From Tabrizicola aquatica (GTDB lineage: Bacteria > Pseudomonadota > Alphaproteobacteria > Rhodobacterales > Rhodobacteraceae), in the NCBI RefSeq assembly GCF_002900975.1, contig NZ_PJON01000005.1, positions 62,001-126,000 of the forward strand: a stretch of 64,000 bases of DNA, given 5' to 3'. Under the pieces are notes generated by a model. That model saw only the letters and a program-made list of their open reading frames with translations, did not search any database and was not told where the DNA came from. Position 1 is the stretch's first letter; each line of letters opens with the position of its first letter. Positions 27,488-35,986 of the stretch are shown piece after piece. The translations under genes and the position numbers were made by a program.

Positions 27488-28465
27488 GTGAGTGGATTGC
27501 CGAAGGTCGAACTGCATCTCCATCTGGAAGGCGCCGCGCCGCCCAGCTTTATCGCGGGGCTGGCCAAGGAGAAGCATCTGGACATATCCGGCATCTTCGA
27601 CACGCGCGGAAATTATCGCTACAAGGACTTCTGGGACTTCCTGAAGGTCTATGAGGCCGCGACCTCGGCGCTGCAGACGCCCGAGGATTACGCGCGGCTG
27701 ACGCTTGCAGTGCTGGAGGAATCGGCGAAGTCCGGCGTGGTCTATTCCGAGACCTTCCTGTCGCCCGATTTCTGCGGTGGGCGCGACGTGGGGGCCTGGC
27801 GGGAATACCTGCACGCGATGCAGGAGGCTGCGACCCAGGCGGAACGGCAGATGGGGATCACCCTGCGCGGAATCATCACCTGCATCCGGCATTTCGGCCC
27901 GGACAAAGCGCGCGAGACGGCGCTGTGCGCGGCCGAGACCGCCGGGGACTGGATCGTCGGCTTTGGAATTGCGGGTGATGAGAAGATCGGCGCGCCCAAG
28001 GACTTTCGCTGGGCCTTCGACTGCGCGCGCGAGGCAGGGTTGCGGCTGACCGCCCACGCAGGGGAATGGGGCGGGCCGGACAGCGTTCGGGATGCCGTGC
28101 GCGATCTGGAGGTGGAGCGGATCGGACATGGGGTGCGCGCGATCGAGGATCTTTCCTTGGTGGATGAGCTGGCCGAAAAGGGCATCGTGCTGGAAGTGTG
28201 TCCCGGTTCGAACGTGGTGCTGGGCGTCTACCCAAGCTTCCGCGACCATCCGATTGCGGAACTGGACCGGCGCGGCGTGAAGGTCACCGTCAGCACGGAC
28301 GATCCGCCGTTCTTCCACACCACCATGGCCCGCGAGTACGAAGAACTGCACCGGGCCTTCGATTGGGACGATGGCCAGTTCCGCAAGATCGCGCGCCAGT
28401 CGCTTGACGCGGCCTTCTGCGATGCGGATACCAAGGCAAGGATCGGAAAGCTGTTGGAGGCCTGA
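27488..28465 (+). CDS. add: Adenosine deaminase
   Basis: 325 residues from a GTG at 27488 with GAGGAG 7 nt upstream. Zn enzyme deaminating adenosine and deoxyadenosine to inosine forms. Motifs: H-L-H-L-E-G (two Zn His), T-A-H-A-G-E (Zn His and catalytic Glu region), R-I-G-H-G-V, and S-T-D-D-P-P-F-F (Zn Asp). Adenine deaminase-type members are similar, so some adenine activity is possible. The stop abuts the upp start with no gap. Confidence 0.93.
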   Translation: MSGLPKVELHLHLEGAAPPSFIAGLAKEKHLDISGIFDTRGNYRYKDFWDFLKVYEAATSALQTPEDYARLTLAVLEESAKSGVVYSETFLSPDFCGGRDVGAWREYLHAMQEAATQAERQMGITLRGIITCIRHFGPDKARETALCAAETAGDWIVGFGIAGDEKIGAPKDFRWAFDCAREAGLRLTAHAGEWGGPDSVRDAVRDLEVERIGHGVRAIEDLSLVDELAEKGIVLEVCPGSNVVLGVYPSFRDHPIAELDRRGVKVTVSTDDPPFFHTTMAREYEELHRAFDWDDGQFRKIARQSLDAAFCDADTKARIGKLLEA

Positions 28466-29098
28466 ATGCTGGATCACCTGACCGTCGTGTCGCACCCCCT
28501 GGTCCAGCACAAGCTGACCCTGATGCGCGAGAAAGACACCTCGACCGCCAGCTTTCGCAAGCTTCTGCGCGAGATCAGCCTGCTGCTGGCCTACGAGGTC
28601 ACCCGCGAACTGCCGATGACCACGAAGCGGATCGAGACCCCGTTGGAAGAAATGGATGCCCCGATGATCGAGGGCAAGAAGCTGGCCCTTGTCAGCATCT
28701 TGCGGGCCGGCAATGGGCTTCTGGATGGCATTCTGGAGTTGATCCCTGCGGCGCGCGTCGGGTTTGTCGGCCTGTACCGCGACCCCGAGACGCTGCAGCC
28801 GGTGCAGTACTACTGCAAGTTGCCCGAGAAGATGGAGGACCGCATTGCCATCGTCGTAGATCCGATGCTGGCCACCGGGAACTCGTCGGCGGCGGCGATC
28901 TCGCTTCTGAAAAAGGCGGGTGCGAAGCAGATCCGCTTCCTGTGTCTGCTGGCGGCCCCCGAAGGGATTGCCCGGATGAAAGAGGCGCATCCGGACGTGC
29001 CGATCGTCACGGCCGCGGTGGACAGCCGCCTGAATGACCATGGCTATATCGTGCCGGGCCTGGGTGATGCCGGGGACCGGATGTTCGGCACCAAGTGA
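28466..29098 (+). CDS. upp: Uracil phosphoribosyltransferase
   Basis: 210 residues, typical length. Salvages uracil with PRPP to give UMP. The PRPP-binding loop [10 protein letters not shown] and the C-terminal uracil-binding block [12 protein letters not shown] are intact. The ATG directly follows the add stop, with TTGGAGG inside the end of add as ribosome site. Last enzyme of the pyrimidine/purine salvage run. Confidence 0.97.
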   Translation: MLDHLTVVSHPLVQHKLTLMREKDTSTASFRKLLREISLLLAYEVTRELPMTTKRIETPLEEMDAPMIEGKKLALVSILRAGNGLLDGILELIPAARVGFVGLYRDPETLQPVQYYCKLPEKMEDRIAIVVDPMLATGNSSAAAISLLKKAGAKQIRFLCLLAAPEGIARMKEAHPDVPIVTAAVDSRLNDHGYIVPGLGDAGDRMFGTK

Positions 29099-29637
29099 TG
29101 CTGGCGCGGGGGGCCGTGCTGGCCATTCTGGCGCTTGCCGCCCCGGTCCTGGCCGATGAGCCGGCGCAGCCTGCCGAGCTGCCACCTGCGGGCTATGCAG
29201 GACAACAGTATGTGGACAGCAAGGGCTGTCTTTTCCTGCGGGCCGGTCGCGTGGGCGAAGTCCTGTGGGTGCCGCGCGTGACCCGTGAGGGGGTGCCATT
29301 GTGCGGCAATCCGACGTCTGGCCAGCGCGTAGCGGTGGCGGACACAGGCGAAGTGGCGCCGGATCAGGCTGATGCAACGCTGGCTGCCAGTGATGGCGGG
29401 GAACCGGGCTGGTACGTCGCCGTCGGCAGCTTCGGCCAGACCAGCAATGTCGACCGGGCGGTCGAGCGGTTGCGGGTGCTGGGCTACCCCGCGACGCAGG
29501 GTCGGGCGACTGGAGCAGCTGGCCTCCAGACAGTGTTTGCCGGTCCCTTGCCTTCGGCCAAGGCGGCCGAGGACGCACAGTCCAAGCTGCGCGGCCAGGG
29601 CTTCCCCGATGCGACCGTGATCCGCCGGCAGGACTAG
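29098..29637 (+). CDS. Exported SPOR-domain protein
   Basis: 179 residues from the ATG at 29098, sharing one base with the upp stop (TGATG); a GTG at 29095 is an alternative. An N-terminal signal peptide (hydrophobic residues ~5-17, cleavage around L-A-D-E-P) is followed by a Cys-containing segment (G-C-L-F-L-R-A-G-R) and a C-terminal SPOR-like repeat starting G-W-Y-V-A-V-G-S-F, with two beta-alpha-beta halves. SPOR domains bind denuded septal peptidoglycan, so a periplasmic cell-wall role is plausible. Coupling to upp appears positional rather than functional. Confidence 0.75.
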   Translation: MLARGAVLAILALAAPVLADEPAQPAELPPAGYAGQQYVDSKGCLFLRAGRVGEVLWVPRVTREGVPLCGNPTSGQRVAVADTGEVAPDQADATLAASDGGEPGWYVAVGSFGQTSNVDRAVERLRVLGYPATQGRATGAAGLQTVFAGPLPSAKAAEDAQSKLRGQGFPDATVIRRQD

Positions 29638-30656
29638 GCGTTGCAGATGCCCTGCAGCGCGACCCAGGATTCATCCGGGATCAGCGGCGTCGGCGCGAGG
29701 CCCTTGTAGGGATCGCGTTCCACGAGGCCGCCCGTCACCGCGCCGTCCGGGTCGACTGCGACGGCATAGGGCGAGACCGGAATCTGTGCCGCCTCAAATG
29801 CGGCGAGTGCGGCATCGTCGGCAACCGACTGCGGGGTATCCCGCAGGGCTGCTTCGCCATAGCCGGCGATGGCGGCGGTGGGCAGTTCGGCCGTGGTCAG
29901 AAGCTGGAACGTCGCGCGCAGACCGGCGTGCTGCAAGAGTGGCAACATCGGATCCGACTGCCGTGATCGCAACCGTTCCACCAGCGCTGCCCCTGCCGCC
30001 GCCTCGGGGCCGTTCATCTGCTCGATCATCTGGCGCGGCAGGATGATGACATCGCCCGGCAGATGCAGGGGCCGTTCGACCCCCTCGGGCAGGACATAGA
30101 GGATTGGCGTATCGACCGGGCCGAACACCCGTTCCGACAATCCGGCCAGTGCCTGCAAACCCAACTGGTTGTCGCAGGGCGCACCCGTGACGCGCACCAG
30201 GTCGTCCAGCACCCGCTGCCCGATCTCGGCCCGCTGCGCCGGTGGCACGACCGAGGCGGTGTGCCGCACCAGGGCGCCCGGCAGCCAGAACAGCGCCAGC
30301 GCCACCACGCCCACTGCCGTCGCGCCCAGCATCAGCCCGCGCAACCGGCCCGGACGCGGGATGGCCGCCTTCACCGCCGCGCGCACCGCATCCAGCGCGG
30401 CGATCATGTCGGGGTCGGTCAACTCCAGACTCTCGGTGGATTCCGGACCCGGCGCAAAGACCGGGGGCTCTTCGCCGCGGTTCGTCCGCTCTACCGCCGG
30501 AAGCGACCAGTGGCTGACCGCCTCGCCGCTGCGGGGGTCGGACAGGATCAGCGTCGCCTCGCCAAAGCGCACCAACACCTCGCGGCGCTGGTCCTGCGGG
30601 GTCTCGCGCCACAGGCCCGAGCATTCCAGCCTCTGATACTTCTTCAGCGCCGTCAT
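29634..30656 (-). CDS. Conserved single-pass membrane protein, function unknown
   Basis: 340 residues. An N-terminal cytoplasmic part of ~100 residues contains a PH-like beta stretch (E-V-L-V-R-F-G-E-A-T-L-I-L); a membrane helix lies near residues 107-128; the rest is periplasmic. D-V-I-I-L-P-R-Q-M-I-E-Q-M-N-G-P-E resembles the core of M48-type proteins, but the Zn-binding H-E-x-x-H is absent. Possibly a catalytically dead protease relative. Convergent with the SPOR gene (4-bp overlap) and divergent from the DMT transporter. Confidence 0.7.
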   Translation of the reverse strand: MTALKKYQRLECSGLWRETPQDQRREVLVRFGEATLILSDPRSGEAVSHWSLPAVERTNRGEEPPVFAPGPESTESLELTDPDMIAALDAVRAAVKAAIPRPGRLRGLMLGATAVGVVALALFWLPGALVRHTASVVPPAQRAEIGQRVLDDLVRVTGAPCDNQLGLQALAGLSERVFGPVDTPILYVLPEGVERPLHLPGDVIILPRQMIEQMNGPEAAAGAALVERLRSRQSDPMLPLLQHAGLRATFQLLTTAELPTAAIAGYGEAALRDTPQSVADDAALAAFEAAQIPVSPYAVAVDPDGAVTGGLVERDPYKGLAPTPLIPDESWVALQGICNA

Positions 30657-30830
30657 CGGGCCCCGGTCTTTGCGTGCTTTCGCGCGACCTTACTGCCTGT
30701 GGCCGCCGGCCACAATCACCGACCGCCTTGCGCCATCCGCGACCAGAAAGCCCGGTCGGGGCGTCGCGTTCAGGCGGGCGGCACGGTCCGGGGGCGGGCA
30801 GAACGGCGAGCAGGCAAGACAGCAGGCACC

Positions 30831-31742
30831 ATGACCGACCTTCCCAACCGCACCCTGGCCGCCTTTGGCGCGGTGCTGATCTATGCGAGCGTGATCGCCT
30901 ATACCGACAACTACGTCCGGGTCATCGCGCAGGACGGCGGGCTGTGGCAGTTCCATGCCACGCGCACGGCAATGGCGTTCGCCATCCTGGCCCTGGTCGC
31001 GCTGCCCTTGGGGCTGAAGCTGCGGCCCAATCGGCCCGGGCGCGTGCTGGCGCGGTCGGCGATCCATGGTTCGGCGATGGTGATCTATTTCGGCGCGCTG
31101 GCCTTCCTGCCGGTGGCGCAAGTCGCGGCGGGCCTGTTCACCGCTCCGATCTTTGTCCTGCTGATCCAGCGCTTTGCCTATGGCCTGCCGATCAGCACCC
31201 TGCAAATCCTGGCGGTTCTGGTCGGCTTCGGCGGCGTGGTCATGGTCCTTGGCCCCGAGGCCGTCTCTGGCGCCACCTTCGCCGCGTTGCTGCCGGTCAT
31301 TGCGGGTGCGCTGTATGCCATGGGCAACATCGCCACCCGCCAATGGTGCCAGGGCGAAAGCGCCGAGACGCTGGTTGCGGGCTTCTTCGGGATGCTGGGG
31401 GGGATCGGCCTGATCGGCATGGCGGTGCTGGCCCTGTTCCCGATGACTGTGCCTGCGGGGGCGGAGGGCTTTCTGCAACGCGGCCCGGTCTGGCCCACTG
31501 GCGGCTTCCTGTGGTGGACCTTCGTGCAGGCGGCGGGTTCGCTTCTGGGCGTGGGGATGATCGTGAAGGCGTACCAGATCGCGGACGCGTCCCGCGTGTC
31601 GGTGTTCGAGTATGTGATCCTGCCGGCCTCGGCCGCCTGGGGCTTCGTGTTGTGGGGCGAGACGCTGACCTGGCTGGCGGTCGCCGGCATGGCGCTGATC
31701 GCGCTGGCCGGCGTGCTGATCACCCGGCCGGCGCGGGCTTAG
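30831..31742 (+). CDS. EamA/DMT-superfamily transporter
   Basis: 303 residues from the ATG at 30831. Ten hydrophobic helices in two five-helix halves, the EamA duplication; typical A-P-I-F-V-L-L-I-Q-R and V-L-P-A-S-A-A-W-G-F-V-L-W-G-E-like segments occur in both halves. Inner-membrane exporter or permease for a small metabolite; substrate cannot be inferred. The final bases overlap the convergent tdk gene by 4 bp. Confidence 0.9.
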   Translation: MTDLPNRTLAAFGAVLIYASVIAYTDNYVRVIAQDGGLWQFHATRTAMAFAILALVALPLGLKLRPNRPGRVLARSAIHGSAMVIYFGALAFLPVAQVAAGLFTAPIFVLLIQRFAYGLPISTLQILAVLVGFGGVVMVLGPEAVSGATFAALLPVIAGALYAMGNIATRQWCQGESAETLVAGFFGMLGGIGLIGMAVLALFPMTVPAGAEGFLQRGPVWPTGGFLWWTFVQAAGSLLGVGMIVKAYQIADASRVSVFEYVILPASAAWGFVLWGETLTWLAVAGMALIALAGVLITRPARA

Positions 31743-32317
31743 TCGCCGACGGCCTCGCGCCAGTGACGGCGGCACAGGCTGACGTAGGTCTCGTTCCCGC
31801 CGATCACCACCTGCTCGCCGTCGCGCAGCGCGCGTCCGTCCGGGCCGCGGCGGATGACCATGGTGGCCTTCTTTCCACAATGGCAGATCGTGCGCACCTC
31901 ACGCATCTCGTCGGCCCAGGCCAGAAGCGCGGCCGAGCCGGGAAAGAGGTTGCCCTGGAAATCGACGCGCAGGCCGTAGGCCATGACCGGCACGCCCAGA
32001 TCGTCCACCGCACGGGCCAGTTGCCAGACCTGCTCTTTCGACAGGAACTGCGCCTCGTCGATAAAGACACAGGCGACCGGCCCTTGTGCGAAACGGACTT
32101 GCAGCTTGGCGAACAGGTCCTCGCCCGGGGCGAAGGTGTCTGCATCCTCGCCGATGCCGATGCGGCTGGCGATGCGCCCCTGACCGGCCCGGTTGTCGAA
32201 CTGCGCGGTGATCAGATAGGTCGCCATGCCCCCCTCGCGGTAGTTGTGCGAGGCCTGGAGGAGCGAGGTCGACTTGCCCGCATTCATCGTCGAATAGTGA
32301 AAATACAGCTTGGCCAT
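31739..32317 (-). CDS. tdk: Thymidine kinase
   Basis: 192 residues. Phosphorylates thymidine to dTMP. The P-loop M-N-A-G-K-S-T, the catalytic/Walker B region F-I-D-E-A-Q-F-L, Y-G-L-R-V-D-F-Q-G, and part of the Zn knuckle (I-C-H-C-G-K-K-A) plus a later Cys (S-L-C-R-R-H) identify the type II (TK1-like) enzyme. Competes for thymidine with the deoA catabolic branch encoded 5 kb away. Confidence 0.96.
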   Translation of the reverse strand: MAKLYFHYSTMNAGKSTSLLQASHNYREGGMATYLITAQFDNRAGQGRIASRIGIGEDADTFAPGEDLFAKLQVRFAQGPVACVFIDEAQFLSKEQVWQLARAVDDLGVPVMAYGLRVDFQGNLFPGSAALLAWADEMREVRTICHCGKKATMVIRRGPDGRALRDGEQVVIGGNETYVSLCRRHWREAVGD

Positions 32318-32667
32318 GGTGTGCCCGACCTAGCCCATCACCGACCCCGGCCGCAAGATCTGCGGCGGGACCGGCCAGGGGACTGGTACGGGGTAGGGGT
32401 GGGCAGGGGTATGACGGCCCGGAACGAGTAACCTGGCGACACCGTCGCCACACTTGTTAAGGAAGGGCCCGCCACACCCCGGCGGATCGCTTGTGCCTCC
32501 ACCGGAGACAGGCAGCGGACCCCCACCCAAACCGGTGCTGGGGACACCGGCAACTCACCAACGCGCCGGCAACTTGCCGACACCTCTTTATTCATGACAA
32601 ACGGTTCCCACGGGGTTAATGGGAAAATTCCAAGGGCTTTCCCCGGATTGCCTGCGCAGTGGAGTAA
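32318..32667. other. 350-bp non-coding region between tdk and an orphan gene
   Basis: Divergent regulatory space. It holds G/C-rich direct-repeat-like runs (GGGGTAGGGGTGGGCAGGGG near 32390-32409) and, closer to the plus-strand gene, a more AT-rich stretch (32586-32645) that could contain its promoter. I see no convincing reading frame, tRNA or terminator. Confidence 0.5.
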
Positions 32668-33123
32668 ATGATGTCGGTCGCGTCCTACCTGAAGAAGCAC
32701 ACCGAGGCCTTGGTAAAGGATGTTGGCATTGAAGCCGCCTGCGAATTGACCGGCAAGTCGAAGGCGACGCTGGGCCGCTACTACTCGGACAACGAGGAAC
32801 ACGATGACCGCTTCATGCCGATCGACGTGGTGGCCGAACTGGAAGCCGCTAGCCGCTTTCCGCATGTGACGGCCGCCCTGGCCGATCTGCGCGGCATCAC
32901 GCTGTCCTATGACAGCGAGAAGCGGAATTCCACGTCCACCGGCGTCAACCAGGACGTGGTCGCCCTGGCGCAGCGGTTCGGGATGCTGATGGCCGAATAC
33001 AACCAGGCCATCGGCGACGGGAAAATCTCGGTCAATGAGGCGAAGCGCCTGCTGCGCGAGACGCTGGCGATCCAGCAGGTCCTGCTGGAGATGAAGCTGA
33101 ACCTGGAAGAAGAAGTAAGCTGA
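32668..33123 (+). CDS. Conserved orphan protein, possible HTH
   Basis: 151 residues; two ATGs in tandem at 32668 and 32671, the second better placed behind GGAG. The N-terminal half includes A-C-E-L-T-G-K-S-K-A-T-L-G-R-Y-Y-S-D, which reads like a helix-turn-helix, and the C-terminal third is a long amphipathic helix (A-K-R-L-L-R-E-T-L-A-I-Q-Q-V-L) suited to oligomerisation. I associate it with alphaproteobacterial proteins of unknown function. A DNA-binding or phage-derived regulator is possible; nothing proves it. Has its own upstream region and a terminator just after. Confidence 0.7.
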   Translation: MMSVASYLKKHTEALVKDVGIEAACELTGKSKATLGRYYSDNEEHDDRFMPIDVVAELEAASRFPHVTAALADLRGITLSYDSEKRNSTSTGVNQDVVALAQRFGMLMAEYNQAIGDGKISVNEAKRLLRETLAIQQVLLEMKLNLEEEVS

Positions 33124-33146
33124 CGGGGTCGGTCAAACCGACCCCG
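33124..33146. terminator. Bidirectional terminator hairpin
   Basis: A perfect 10-bp stem, CGGGGTCGGT/ACCGACCCCG with loop CAA, begins right after the orphan gene's stop and lies 10 bp before the convergent helicase stop. A short ATTTCT follows on the plus strand. Confidence 0.7.
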
Positions 33147-33156
33147 CCCGCAATTT

Positions 33157-34521
33157 CTAGCGCGCGTCGCGGCGCGGCGCGAAGCTGCCGCCTTGCGGCT
33201 TGCCTTGCGCCGGGCGCTGGCCGGCCGGCTTGCCCTGACCGGCTGGGCGCCCCTGGCCCGCAGGTTTGCCCGATCCGCCCGCGCGCTGGCCCTGCGGCTT
33301 TGCGGTCAGCTTCTGGCCCTGGCGTCCGCCATTGCCGGGCCGCTGTCCCCGGTTCTGCCCCGGCTTCGGCGCCGCGGCGGCGATATCTGCCGCCCAAGGG
33401 GCACCGCCCACCATCGGCAGCGGCTTTTTCAACAGCTTCTCGATCGCCTGCAATTCGCCCATCTCGGCTGGCGCGCAGAAGCTGATCGAGGAGCCTTCCG
33501 CCCCCGCCCGCGCGGTGCGTCCGATGCGGTGGACATAGTTCTCTGGCACGTTCGGCAGGTCGAAGTTGTAGACGTGGCGCACCGTCGGAATGTCGATTCC
33601 CCGCGCCGCCACATCGGTCGCGACCAGAACATCCAATTCGCCATTGCGGAACTCGGTGAGGGTGCGGTCGCGCTGGTTCTGGCTTTTGTTGCCGTGGATC
33701 GAGCCGACCTTGAAGCCCCAGACCGCCAGCAGTTTCGCCAGCTTTTCCGAGCCATGCTTGGTGCGGCCGAAAACCAGCGCCTGCTCGCCCGGGTGCTTCT
33801 TCAGATACTCTTCCAGCATCCGGGCCTTGTCGCCGTTCGGGATGAAGTGGACGCCCTGGCTGATGCGCTCCACGGGCTTGCCGGGCGGGGCGACCTGCAC
33901 CTTGATCGGATCGCGCAGATAGGTATCCGCGATTTCCGAGATGTCCTTGGGCATCGTGGCCGAAAACAGCAGCGTCTGGCGCTTCAGCGGAATATGCTTG
34001 GCGATCTTCCGCAGCGAATGGATGAAGCCCATGTCCAGCATGTGGTCAGCTTCGTCCAGCACCAGATAGCCGCACTTTTCCAGCGAAACGTCACCACGCT
34101 CCAGCAGGTCGATCAGACGGCCCGGCGTCGCAACCAGCACGTCGGTGCCCTTGGACAAGGCCTGCGCCTGCTTGAACAGCGACGCCCCCCCGACGACCAT
34201 CGTGATCTTCACGGCCGTGCCTTTGGTAAAGACCTCGAAGTTGTCCTTGATCTGCGCGATCAACTCGCGCGTCGGCGCCAGGATCAGGGCGCGGACGTTC
34301 TTCGGGCCCGGCGGGTGGCCGATGTCCAGCAGGCGGTGCAGCAGCGGCAGGCCAAAGGCCGCCGTCTTGCCGGTGCCGGTCTGGGCCAGGCCCATCAGGT
34401 CGCGGCCCTGCATGATATGTGGAATGGCCTGCTCCTGGATCGGAGTGGGCGTCTTGAGCGTGGTCTTTTCCAGCGCTTTCAGAATCTTCGGCGAAAGGCC
34501 GAGGTCGGCAAAAGTGGCCAT
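33157..34521 (-). CDS. DEAD-box RNA helicase (RhlE-like)
   Basis: 454 residues from the ATG at 34521; an earlier in-frame ATG at 34590 would add 23 non-conserved residues. Motifs in order: Q motif (T-P-T-P-I-Q), I (A-Q-T-G-T-G-K-T), II (D-E-A-D), III (S-A-T), VI (H-R-I-G-R-T-A-R-A-G). The last ~80 residues are a low-complexity Gly/Gln/Arg/Pro/Lys tail, typical of RNA-chaperone helicases. Unwinds RNA in ribosome assembly or cold-induced mRNA turnover. A long 5' region precedes it, as in many cold-responsive helicases. Confidence 0.93.
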   Translation of the reverse strand: MATFADLGLSPKILKALEKTTLKTPTPIQEQAIPHIMQGRDLMGLAQTGTGKTAAFGLPLLHRLLDIGHPPGPKNVRALILAPTRELIAQIKDNFEVFTKGTAVKITMVVGGASLFKQAQALSKGTDVLVATPGRLIDLLERGDVSLEKCGYLVLDEADHMLDMGFIHSLRKIAKHIPLKRQTLLFSATMPKDISEIADTYLRDPIKVQVAPPGKPVERISQGVHFIPNGDKARMLEEYLKKHPGEQALVFGRTKHGSEKLAKLLAVWGFKVGSIHGNKSQNQRDRTLTEFRNGELDVLVATDVAARGIDIPTVRHVYNFDLPNVPENYVHRIGRTARAGAEGSSISFCAPAEMGELQAIEKLLKKPLPMVGGAPWAADIAAAAPKPGQNRGQRPGNGGRQGQKLTAKPQGQRAGGSGKPAGQGRPAGQGKPAGQRPAQGKPQGGSFAPRRDAR

Positions 34522-34891
34522 GAGAATGGTCCCGTCGTTCAGAGGGCCTACGACCCTCGTCCCGGACCATTGCCCGTGACCGTGCCGCAAGCGGCGCCCC
34601 TGCGTGACTGTGGGAACCAGAGCGTCCGGGCCTTTCGGTGCTCACGCGGCACGGGCTTCGGACAGGGGGGACATGGGCCGGATCGCCCTGAAAGTCAATG
34701 CCATGCCTAAAATTGGCGCAATAAAGCGCCCCGGGCCGGGTCGGGGAAGCCGTCGCTGGACCTTGCCGCGGCTTGGGCGTATGTCTGTGCCGCCTTTGTG
34801 CCGAGTCTGCCTTTACCGTCCTCCCGCTCTCCGGCCCAGACCGGACAGCAGGACAGCACACACTTTCAACACCTTATCAGGGCCTGTCCCC
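34522..34891. other. 370-bp divergent non-coding region
   Basis: Separates the helicase (minus) from the RND adaptor (plus) and must hold both promoters. The part at 34700-34730 is relatively AT-rich (CCTAAAATTGGCGCAATAAA), a candidate promoter. I find no convincing small gene; a plus-strand frame crossing it is an N-terminal extension of the adaptor without support. Confidence 0.5.
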
Positions 34892-35986
34892 ATGCCGAAG
34901 TTCCATCGTATCGCCGCATTCTGCGTTCTTGTCGCCGCTGGCGCCTGGATTGCCACGGGCGAGTTTTCGTCGGTCGGCAGTGCCCAAGGGGTCGAAGGTC
35001 AGGAATCCCCGACCCAGCCGGTGGCCGAGGTGAAACCACTGGTCCGCACGGTTGCCGCCGTGACGCCGGTCTTTGTGGACCACGCCCGCACGATCCGGCT
35101 GTCCGGTCTGACGGCTGCGGACAAGCGGGTCTCATTGGCCGCGCGGGCGGAAGGCGTGGTCGCAAGCCTTGCGCTTACCAAGGGCGGAACCGTCACGGCG
35201 GGTGCGTTGGTGATGACCCTGGAAGGCCCCGAAACCCTGGCCCAGGCCAAGATCGCCGAAATCTCGCTTGCGCAGAAAGAGCGCGAGTTCGAGCGCGCCG
35301 ACAAGCTGTTCGCCGGCGGTAACCTGCCCGAGATCGAGTTGAACAACGCCCGCTCTGCCCGCGATGCTGCGGCAGCGGAACTTGAACGCGCCCGCGCCGC
35401 CGTGGATCGGCTGGAACTGAAGGCGCCGTTCACCGGAATCGTCGACACGGTCGAGGTGGAACTGGGCGAATGGGTGCAGACCGGCGCGCCCGTTGCCACG
35501 ATCCTGGCGCTGAACCCGATCCTGGTGCAGGCCGAAATCAGCGAAGTCGACCTGGCCAGCGTCACCAAGGGCGCCAAGGCCGTGGTCCGGCTGGTCAACG
35601 GCACCGAACTGGACGGAACCGTCCGCCTGATCGCGCGCGAAGCCTCGGCCCAGACCCGGACCTTTCCGGTCGAGATCGAACTTGCCAATCCCGACCTGGC
35701 GATCCCCTCGGGCATGACGGCCGAGGTCCTGCTGTCGGCTTCCCCGGTCCGGGCCGTGGTGGTGCCACGCTCGGTCATCACCCTGGCCGAGACGGGGGAG
35801 TTGGGTATCCGCGTCGTGGGCAGCGACAATGTCGCGGGCTTTGCGGCGGTTTCGATCATCGATGACACGCCCGATGGCCTGGTCGTGACCGGCGTGCCCG
35901 AGGACAAGCGCATCATCGTCGCCGGTCAGGACCTGGTCCGCGACGGCGAGACGGTCGAGGTCGCCGAGACGGAGGCCGCACCATGA
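34892..35986 (+). CDS. RND efflux periplasmic adaptor (HlyD/MFP family)
   Basis: 364 residues from the ATG at 34892. A single N-terminal hydrophobic segment (about residues 5-20) with no lipobox Cys anchors or exports it. Then barrel-sandwich halves (V-S-L-A-A-R-A-E-G-V-V and L-K-A-P-F-T-G-I-V-D), separated by a coiled-coil hairpin rich in Glu/Ala/Arg, and a beta-barrel with I-P-S-G-M-T-A-E-V. Links the inner-membrane pump to an outer-membrane channel; no TolC-type gene is adjacent. Stop overlaps the permease start (ATGA). Confidence 0.92.
   Translation: MPKFHRIAAFCVLVAAGAWIATGEFSSVGSAQGVEGQESPTQPVAEVKPLVRTVAAVTPVFVDHARTIRLSGLTAADKRVSLAARAEGVVASLALTKGGTVTAGALVMTLEGPETLAQAKIAEISLAQKEREFERADKLFAGGNLPEIELNNARSARDAAAAELERARAAVDRLELKAPFTGIVDTVEVELGEWVQTGAPVATILALNPILVQAEISEVDLASVTKGAKAVVRLVNGTELDGTVRLIAREASAQTRTFPVEIELANPDLAIPSGMTAEVLLSASPVRAVVVPRSVITLAETGELGIRVVGSDNVAGFAAVSIIDDTPDGLVVTGVPEDKRIIVAGQDLVRDGETVEVAETEAAP

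Noticed and set aside
34604-34891. N-terminal extension of the RND adaptor
   Set aside because: No ribosome site, Pro/Arg-rich, and it would place the export segment internally.
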